Origin: Lentibacillus salicampi
Lineage (GTDB): Bacteria > Bacillota > Bacilli > Bacillales > Amphibacillaceae
Direction: 5' to 3'
Length of the DNA: 39,685 nt
NCBI RefSeq assembly: GCF_004565465.1
Contig: NZ_SRHY01000031.1
Location: forward strand, 1-39,685
The notes under the pieces are model-generated. The model did no database searches and was not told the origin of the DNA. It saw only the letters and a list, made by a program, of their open reading frames with translations. Position numbers and translations under genes: made by a program. This document shows positions 34,367-39,685 of this stretch, one piece after another; within the stretch, counting starts at the first letter, position 1, and every line of letters starts with the position of its first letter.

Positions 34367-35648
34367 AATTCCGGAATTGGCAGAGTCGATTACTGAGGGA
34401 ACGATTTCTGAATGGCTCGTCAAAAAAGGTGACAAAGTTGAAAAGGGCGATGCGGTAGTTGAACTGGAAACAGACAAAGTCAACGTTGAAGTGAACACGG
34501 ATTACGCAGGTGTTATAACTGAAATCACAGCCGAAGAAGGCGATGATGTTGAAGTTGGAGACGTCATTGCAAAATTGGACGAAAATGCTGAGGCTGGCGA
34601 AAGCAATGCCAGTGAAGAAACCAAAGAGGAAACGGCTGAAGCCGCTGATGATGGTGCTAAAGAGAATAAAACGGCAGAATCATCAAAAGAAGAGGCCAAG
34701 GAAGGTCAACAGGAGGAACAGAAAGATGCTTCTTCCGACACCAGCCAAGATGTCGTTGCATCTCCTGCAGCCCGTAAGCGCGCCCGTGAACTCGGCATTG
34801 ACTTGAGTGATGTCCAGTCACGTGATCCATTAGGCCGTATCCGCCCGGAAGATGTTGATTCCACTGCGAAAGGCGGAAGCGAACAGAAGGAATCGAAACC
34901 GTCTAAAAAAGAAGCACCGGAACAATCGGAGAAAACAGAATTTGATAAGCCGGTTGAACGTGTGAAAATGTCACGCCGCCGTCAGACGATTGCCAACCAT
35001 CTTGTGGATGTTCAGCAGGAAGCAGCTATGCTGACAACATTTAACGAAGTCGATATGTCGGCGATCATGAAACTCCGGAGTGAACGGAAAGAAAGCTTTA
35101 TGCAAAAGCACGATATTAAGTTAGGCTTTATGTCGTTCTTTACCAAAGCTGTGATCGGTGCATTAAAAGATTTTCCGCTGTTGAATGCAGAAATACAGGG
35201 AAAAGAACTTGTGCTGAAAAAATTCTATGACATTGGTATTGCGGTATCCACGGAAGAAGGACTGGTCGTACCGGTCGTTCGTGACGCAGACAAGCTGGAT
35301 TTTGCCGGGGTTGAACGGGAAATCCGTAATGTCAGTCAAAAGGCAGTCAACAAAGAACTAGCGTTGCAGGATTTGCAAGGCGGAACCTTCACGATTACAA
35401 ACGGTGGCACATTCGGATCGATGATGTCAACGCCTATTTTGAACGCTCCGCAAGTTGGAATACTTGGAATGCATAACATTCAAAAGCGTCCTATGGTTAT
35501 GCCGGATGATTCGATTGAAGTGCGTCCGATGATGTACCTTGCTGTATCATACGACCACCGGATTGTTGATGGCAAGGAAGCTGTCCAATTCCTTGTGCGT
35601 ATAAAAGAATTGCTGGAAGACCCGTATGATTTATTGTTGGAAGGCTGA
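34353..35648 (+). CDS. odhB: Dihydrolipoyl succinyltransferase, E2 of 2-oxoglutarate dehydrogenase
   Basis: 431 aa from GTG at 34353 with AAGGAGGAG just before it (inside odhA); the open frame from 34284 is part of odhA. A lipoyl domain (residues 1-77) has Lys42 in '[11 protein letters not shown]'. A long Glu/Lys/Ala-rich linker follows. The E3/E1-binding domain is '[20 protein letters not shown]' plus '[11 protein letters not shown]'. The catalytic acyltransferase domain carries '[17 protein letters not shown]' with His402 and Asp406. E3 (pdhD/lpd) is encoded elsewhere. A strong terminator closes the operon. Confidence 0.96.
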   Translation: MSEIKIPELAESITEGTISEWLVKKGDKVEKGDAVVELETDKVNVEVNTDYAGVITEITAEEGDDVEVGDVIAKLDENAEAGESNASEETKEETAEAADDGAKENKTAESSKEEAKEGQQEEQKDASSDTSQDVVASPAARKRARELGIDLSDVQSRDPLGRIRPEDVDSTAKGGSEQKESKPSKKEAPEQSEKTEFDKPVERVKMSRRRQTIANHLVDVQQEAAMLTTFNEVDMSAIMKLRSERKESFMQKHDIKLGFMSFFTKAVIGALKDFPLLNAEIQGKELVLKKFYDIGIAVSTEEGLVVPVVRDADKLDFAGVEREIRNVSQKAVNKELALQDLQGGTFTITNGGTFGSMMSTPILNAPQVGILGMHNIQKRPMVMPDDSIEVRPMMYLAVSYDHRIVDGKEAVQFLVRIKELLEDPYDLLLEG

Positions 35649-35661
35649 TTGAGTTGAATAC

Positions 35662-35699
35662 GCCCCCGCATTGATGAGAAGTCATTGCGGGGGCTTTTA
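35662..35699 (+). terminator. Terminator of odhAB
   Basis: GCCCCCGCA at 35662-35670 pairs with TGCGGGGGC at 35686-35694, followed by TTTTAAA. Confidence 0.85.
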
Positions 35700-35765
35700 A
35701 ATGGCTGAAATTCGGGAATTATATTGCATAGTATGGTAAAGCTTCTCCCGAAAAAGACATTTTTA

Positions 35766-35830
35766 GAGGTTATTCAAAAGTCTGGTGAAAATGACACGGC
35801 AAACTCGAATTTTTTTGTGATGTTAAAATT
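35766..35830. repeat. Interspersed repeat family D, copy 1
   Basis: GAGGTTATTCAAAA followed by GTCTGGTGAAAATGACAC and a CGAATTT block. It aligns with 37171-37230 over about 60 bp with several mismatches. The two copies flank the nucleoside transporter gene in direct orientation. The rest of 35700-35877 shows nothing else. Confidence 0.65.
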
Positions 35831-35877
35831 CATGCTTACAGGGAATGACTAACAATATCATATAGAAAAATTCTACC

Positions 35878-35906
35878 TTGCCAGACGTCTGACAACCTGT
35901 TACAAT
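35878..35906 (+). promoter_or_regulatory. nupC promoter with palindromic operator
   Basis: TTGCCA, 17-bp spacer, TACAAT. The perfect palindrome CAGACGTCTG (35882-35891) overlaps the -35 end and spacer, the usual place for a repressor site. The regulator is not known. Confidence 0.55.
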
Positions 35907-35981
35907 CACTTAAGGAAAAGGCGTTGTTGTAAGCCATTTCAGAGTCTTGAACTCGGTTTAACTTCAAAGGGAGGCACATCA

Positions 35982-37172
35982 GTGGATATTTTGTTTGGTA
36001 TTTTAGCAATCATGATTGTATTAGGACTGGCTTATTTAATGTCCAATGACAAGAAACATATTAATTACAGGGGCATTGGTGTCATGCTGCTCGCACAACT
36101 TGTCATTACCTGGTTCATGTTTAATACAGAGATAGGCCGCACCATTATCGAGGGCATCTCAGCCGCGTTTAACAAATTGATTGAATTCGGTACAGAGGGT
36201 GTTAATTTTGTTGTTGGCGGTATTCAGGTAGCAGAAGGTGGAAGTGTATTCTTCTTTAATGTTTTGCTTTTAATTATCTTTTTCTCGACACTTCTTTCTG
36301 TTCTGACATATTTGCGGATTCTGCCACCGATTATTAAATACTTGGGCGGGTTATTATCAAAAATAACCGGGCTGCCTAAAGTAGAGTCGTTTAATGCGGT
36401 CAATAGTATCTTCTTTGGACAGTCCGAAGCCTTATTGGCCATTAAAACGCAATTCCATCATTTGGATAATAACCGGCTGTATATTGTCAGTGCATCGGCG
36501 ATGGGGTCAGTATCGGCGTCCATTGTTGGTTCCTATCTGCAAATTCTGCCGCCTGAATATGTACTAGCGGCATTGCCGCTCAACATGTTCAGTGCGATCA
36601 TTCTCGCGTCTATGATTGCACCGGTCAATGTGCCAAAAGAGGAAGACAGAGTTGATGTGAAAGAAGTTTCGCAGGACAAAAGTATTTTTGAAGCCATGAG
36701 TAATGGGGCACTGGACGGCGGTAAAATTGCTTTAATTGTTGCGGCAATGCTGATTGCATTCATTGCTGCACTTGAATTGGTTAATTGGTTGATTCAATTT
36801 ATATTTGCCGGTGTCACGCTGCAGGAGATTCTCGGGTATATCATAGCACCAGTTGGTATTCTAATGGGCATTTCACCAGGTGAAGTAATTGAAGCCGGTG
36901 GTGTCATGGGAACGAAAATTGTTACCAATGAATTTGTCGCGATGCTGGAATTTGAACAAAAACTTGGATACATGTCCGAAAAAACAATTGGAATCGTCAC
37001 GGTGTTCCTGACCAGCTTTGCCAACTTTTCGTCGATTGGCATCATTGCAGGAACTGTACAGGGAATTGACAGCAAAAAAGCTGTACAAGTTTCCGGCTTT
37101 GGTATGAAACTGCTTATTGGCGCAACGCTGGCTTCGATTCTGTCCGCCACGATTGCAGGACTGTTTCTTTAA
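35982..37172 (+). CDS. NupC-type concentrative nucleoside transporter
   Basis: 396 aa with about 8-10 membrane helices. Family patterns: 'GGIQVAEGGSVFFFNVLLLI' (N-terminal gate region), 'VESFNAVNSIFFGQSEALLA' (substrate-binding hairpin and helix), 'ASAMGSVSASIVGSYLQILP', and the second half 'GVMGTKIVTNEFVAMLEF' and 'LTSFANFSSIGIIAGTVQGI'. This is the complete CNT core; it imports nucleosides with H+ or Na+. Purine/pyrimidine preference cannot be assigned. GTG at 35982 follows GGGAGG. Single gene with its own promoter and a likely operator. Confidence 0.92.
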   Translation: MDILFGILAIMIVLGLAYLMSNDKKHINYRGIGVMLLAQLVITWFMFNTEIGRTIIEGISAAFNKLIEFGTEGVNFVVGGIQVAEGGSVFFFNVLLLIIFFSTLLSVLTYLRILPPIIKYLGGLLSKITGLPKVESFNAVNSIFFGQSEALLAIKTQFHHLDNNRLYIVSASAMGSVSASIVGSYLQILPPEYVLAALPLNMFSAIILASMIAPVNVPKEEDRVDVKEVSQDKSIFEAMSNGALDGGKIALIVAAMLIAFIAALELVNWLIQFIFAGVTLQEILGYIIAPVGILMGISPGEVIEAGGVMGTKIVTNEFVAMLEFEQKLGYMSEKTIGIVTVFLTSFANFSSIGIIAGTVQGIDSKKAVQVSGFGMKLLIGATLASILSATIAGLFL

Positions 37173-37230
37173 GAGGTTGTTCAAAAAGTCCGGTAAAAAC
37201 GACACATCGAATTTCTTCGTTGGCTTGTTT
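37171..37230. repeat. Interspersed repeat family D, copy 2
   Basis: Starts at the nupC stop codon with GAGGTTGTTCAAAAAGTC and CGGTAAAAACGACAC, then CGAATTTCTTCGTTGG. It matches the copy at 35766. The sequence from 37230 to ~37340 resembles further intergenic repeat material without coding sense. Confidence 0.65.
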
Positions 37231-37343
37231 CTCCGCTCCTTGGAAAAGAAAACCACTTTTCCTGCGTGCGATGCGGATTCATTGAAGCATTCCTTATGCT
37301 CATGTATCAAAAAGGCATAGGAGAAGTTCTGCTAAAACCGCCC

Positions 37344-37475
37344 ACGTCAATCGCCAGCGCAGAACTCACCACAACACGCGAGAAGCCCGCGCTCAAAACT
37401 GCGTCGCCTCGAACTTCGACGCGATTGACGTGCTAGTGCAGGCGTTGGCGATTGACGTCGCGAATTTAGCCGATG
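37344..37475. repeat. Variant inner block of repeat family A with 13-bp inverted repeat
   Basis: ACGTCAATCGCCA at 37344-37356 is the exact reverse complement of TGGCGATTGACGT at 37446-37458. The block around 37415-37470 aligns with the inner block of repeats at 7736 and 26181, but ACAG before each GACGT is replaced by GATT at both sites. Confidence 0.6.
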
Positions 37476-37559
37476 ACGGTCCTTTTTATCCTCCTTTTTG
37501 AACACGCACTTTAAACCTTTTTTCAAAGGCCCAGATCCTTGAAAAGAAAGCAATGAACA

Positions 37560-37605
37560 AAAGCAGGCGCTCATCCATAGGGGATTTGTGCCTGCTTTCA
37601 TTTTA
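37560..37605. terminator. Terminator-like hairpin
   Basis: AAAGCAGGC at 37560-37568 and GCCTGCTTT at 37590-37598 make a perfect 9-bp stem with a 21-nt loop, followed by CATTTT. No gene ends here; it may belong to the repeat region. Confidence 0.5.
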
Positions 37606-37606
37606 A

Positions 37607-37769
37607 GATAAGAAATTTTTGGCTATATGAAGCTCTTTGTCAGCAATAGCTAGTTCCAGCGCCTGCCCTCTCGAGGTCTTAAGCAACTATTTTTACGTGG
37701 CAAAATCTGCCACTATAAATTTTGCTTTAGCTTTTCAGGGGTGAACAAGTTACCCTGTGCTTTTCTTAT
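37607..37769. repeat. Interspersed repeat family A, copy 3 (short form)
   Basis: Begins GATAAGAAATTTTTGGC and ends TGCTTTTCTTATA. It keeps the outer parts of copy 1, including 'TTTTACGTGGCAAAA', but lacks the inner 'CTAGTGCCGGCGTTGGC' block. That block is instead found in variant form just upstream. Confidence 0.75.
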
Positions 37770-37936
37770 AATTAAAGTAAAAATGTAGTTGAAAAAGATA
37801 TTTCATGATACTGTAATGAATATAATCAGCATGGTATACACGTTGCTTGTATGAACTCAGAGTAGCGGACATATTTGGGAAATTTGATGTGTGTCCGGAT
37901 TTTTCGCATGTGTTGTGATAGAAGGAGTGCTTTGTT

Positions 37937-39019
37937 ATGCGTACGAAACGAATCTTATTTACAGGAGGCGGTACTGCCGGTCATGTGATCGTCAATATTG
38001 CACTGATACCTGTTTTTCAGAGGGAAGGATGGGAAATTGACTATATCGGTTCCAAAAATGGCATTGAACAGAGACTAATCGAATCACTGGATGGTGTCAC
38101 GTATCATTCGATTTCTACGGGTAAACTAAGACGTTATTTGTCAAAGGAAAATGTGAAAGACCCGTTCAAAGTGCTGAAAGGGACAATAGATGCGTGGCGC
38201 ATTATCGGAAAACGGAAGCCGGCAGTTGTGTTTTCCAAGGGCGGGTTTGTTTCCGTACCGGTTGTCATGGCGGCAAGACTGCGTGGCGTGCCAGCAGTCA
38301 TCCACGAATCTGATTTTACCCCGGGCCTCGCCAACAAGATTGCCATTCCTTTCGCTAAAAAGGTGCTGGCAACCTTTCCGGAGACCATGGAATATCTCCC
38401 GGAAAAAAAAGGTGAATACGTCGGGGCAGTTATCAGGGAAGAGCTTTTCCAGGGTAATAAGGAAAAAGGACTGGACATGTGCGGATTTACCAAAGAAAAG
38501 CCTGTGTTGCTCATTATGGGGGGTAGTGGTGGAGCGGAAAAGATCAACCAGACAGTACGGGCCGGTCTTGATCAGCTTTTATCCGAATTTCAAATCGCCC
38601 ATATTTGCGGTCAGGGGAAGACTGACCCGTCCATTGACCGGGATGGTTATACACAGTTTGATTATGTCAATGACGAGCTGAAGGATCTGTTTGCAGCAAC
38701 TGATTTTGTCCTGTCACGTGCGGGCGCCAACGCCATTTTCGAATTCTTGGCATTGCGAAAACCAATGCTGCTGATTCCACTGTCAAAATCAGCAAGCAGG
38801 GGCGATCAGATCATCAACGCCAACTCATTTAAAAATAAAAACTATGCCAGAGTGATGGAAGAGGAAGCCTTGGCAGAGGAAACTCTGGTACAGGAATTGT
38901 TTAAGCTGAAAAACCAGGCGCCGGTTATGATTGATCATATGAAAAAGTACCAGAGTGAAAAAGCACGTGAACGGGTAATTGAGATTATTAAAACGACCGG
39001 CGGGATAGCGTCTGAATAA
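37937..39019 (+). CDS. murG: MurG-family UDP-GlcNAc:undecaprenyl-PP-MurNAc-pentapeptide GlcNAc transferase
   Basis: 360 aa GT-B enzyme that turns lipid I into lipid II. Motifs: N-terminal '[20 protein letters not shown]', '[20 protein letters not shown]' and '[20 protein letters not shown]' for the acceptor domain; '[20 protein letters not shown]', '[20 protein letters not shown]' and '[13 protein letters not shown]' for UDP-GlcNAc binding. It lies outside any division/cell-wall cluster, as the murG of the B. cereus group does; a second paralogue in the dcw cluster is possible. ATG at 37937 follows AGAAGGAG. Confidence 0.92.
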   Translation: MRTKRILFTGGGTAGHVIVNIALIPVFQREGWEIDYIGSKNGIEQRLIESLDGVTYHSISTGKLRRYLSKENVKDPFKVLKGTIDAWRIIGKRKPAVVFSKGGFVSVPVVMAARLRGVPAVIHESDFTPGLANKIAIPFAKKVLATFPETMEYLPEKKGEYVGAVIREELFQGNKEKGLDMCGFTKEKPVLLIMGGSGGAEKINQTVRAGLDQLLSEFQIAHICGQGKTDPSIDRDGYTQFDYVNDELKDLFAATDFVLSRAGANAIFEFLALRKPMLLIPLSKSASRGDQIINANSFKNKNYARVMEEEALAEETLVQELFKLKNQAPVMIDHMKKYQSEKARERVIEIIKTTGGIASE

Positions 39020-39124
39020 ATGCAGGAAACGGACGATTACGTTTGAAACCGGCTGGTCATCGCCAGTCAGTACCAGCTGACAGATTCTAAAACCACCATG
39101 ACCGATTATAGTTGCTTCATCTTA

Positions 39125-39160
39125 AAACTGTCTTCATTCAATTGGAGGCAGTTTTTCTTA
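39125..39160 (+). terminator. Terminator downstream of murG
   Basis: AAAACTG at 39125-39131 pairs with CAGTTTT near 39149-39155 with a bulged interior, followed by TCTT. About 105 bp after the stop codon. Confidence 0.55.
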
Positions 39161-39685
39161 AAAGGTAAGCGCTTTTTTTATGAGAAAGATGAAACTGCAT
39201 AGATCGTTTATAGTCATTTCATGTTGATTTGCTGAGGTTTTTTAATTGAACAGGTGGATTTATCAAACTCACCTGGCAATGTCCGATTTTGTCGATATAT
39301 CGAGTATTTTATCAAATAAGTCTGGTTTTAACATGTTATTTGTGAATAACGTTGTCATATCTGTGTTTATCGTATCATATCAGTCTATTTGCAATTTGAT
39401 AAATAATCATTTGTTTATTAACATAAATAGGTGTTGCAAGAGACACAACCCGCACGCAAGCTTCAAGATCCATTTTGCCCAAAACCCTCGTTGGCCTTTT
39501 TCCTCGTCAATTGAGAAGGTACTTATTTTTGTATTTCAGAAATATTCGATTAAAACATAAAGACCTGCGGTAAGATGTCAAGTGAAAAATAAATAAATAT
39601 TTAGTTATCAAGGTGCGATTTGCTTAAAAAAGGCAATAGGAAACTAGACCAGTAAATAAATGGTAATTACTGGAAGACAATTAAA
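39161..39685. other. AT-rich stretch without recognisable gene
   Basis: The only longer frame (39246-39560) starts without a ribosome binding site and gives a composition I do not believe. One 6-bp hairpin (CAGGTG at 39251, CACCTG at 39270) is visible. I see no RNA gene or mobile element; a gene may start beyond the right edge. Confidence 0.5.

Noticed and set aside
36794..37150. 118-aa minus-strand ORF inside the nucleoside transporter gene
   Set aside because: Antisense shadow of the transporter gene.
39246..39560. 104-aa ORF near the right edge
   Set aside because: No ribosome binding site, unlikely composition, no recognisable motif.
1..39685. CRISPR array
   Set aside because: No regularly spaced short direct repeats were seen; all repeats are dispersed or palindromic.

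Overview
The window looks like chromosomal DNA of a low-to-moderate GC Bacillota, most likely a halophilic or halotolerant Bacillaceae of the Virgibacillus/Lentibacillus/Oceanobacillus kind. This is inferred from strong GGAGG-type ribosome binding sites with frequent GTG starts, a BCCT betaine-type carrier, a Bce-type peptide-resistance module, a Bacillus-type Fnr with C-terminal cysteines, and the gene content (dat, queG, odhAB, NupC, a stand-alone murG-like gene). No species-level marker is present, so the genus is a guess.

Left part (1-4.9 kb): a truncated IS110-family transposase, a cut-off gene remnant, a second IS110-family element with a frameshifted transposase and a long non-coding 5' leader (possible bridge RNA), the C-terminal stump of an MFS transporter, and a membrane-anchored NagZ-like GH3 hexosaminidase carrying an extra YjgB/DUF4309-like domain. 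From 5.0 to 9.7 kb, all on the minus strand, lies a complete Bce-type module: response regulator, short intramembrane-sensing kinase, ABC ATPase and FtsX-type permease. A 232-bp repeat sits directly in front of the ATPase gene. Then come a BCCT transporter and a DoxX-like protein.

Middle (12-21.5 kb): a gene-poor stretch holds a tiny holin-like type I toxin candidate (28 aa) with a strong terminator. It is followed by an alpha/beta hydrolase, an S9 prolyl-oligopeptidase-type peptidase, D-amino-acid transaminase, and divergently an Fnr regulator with a palindromic Fnr box placed at -41.5 of its own promoter. Next come a tRNA-Gly(UCC) preceded by a 31-nt copy of its own 5' half, a COG3044-type ABC-class ATPase and queG.

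Accessory middle (21.5-30.5 kb): a solitary TnpB (IS1341-type) with a probable omega RNA, two palindromic intergenic repeats, ogt, a MazG-like protein, a GNAT acetyltransferase, a Uma2-family protein, a PhnB-like VOC protein, another copy of the repeat, thiE, and two paralogues of an Amidase_6 gene. The first paralogue is broken by two stops and a 3' deletion. Between the paralogues sits an AT-rich island with a lipoprotein and an unrecognised secreted protein.

Right part (30.5-39.7 kb): trmL, a 33-aa lipopeptide-like ORF, the odhA-odhB operon of the 2-oxoglutarate dehydrogenase complex, a NupC-type nucleoside transporter flanked by direct repeats, a repeat-rich intergenic region, a MurG-family glycosyltransferase and about 0.65 kb with no recognisable gene. 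At least four interspersed repeat families and three transposon remnants make this a fairly mobile-element-worn chromosome segment.
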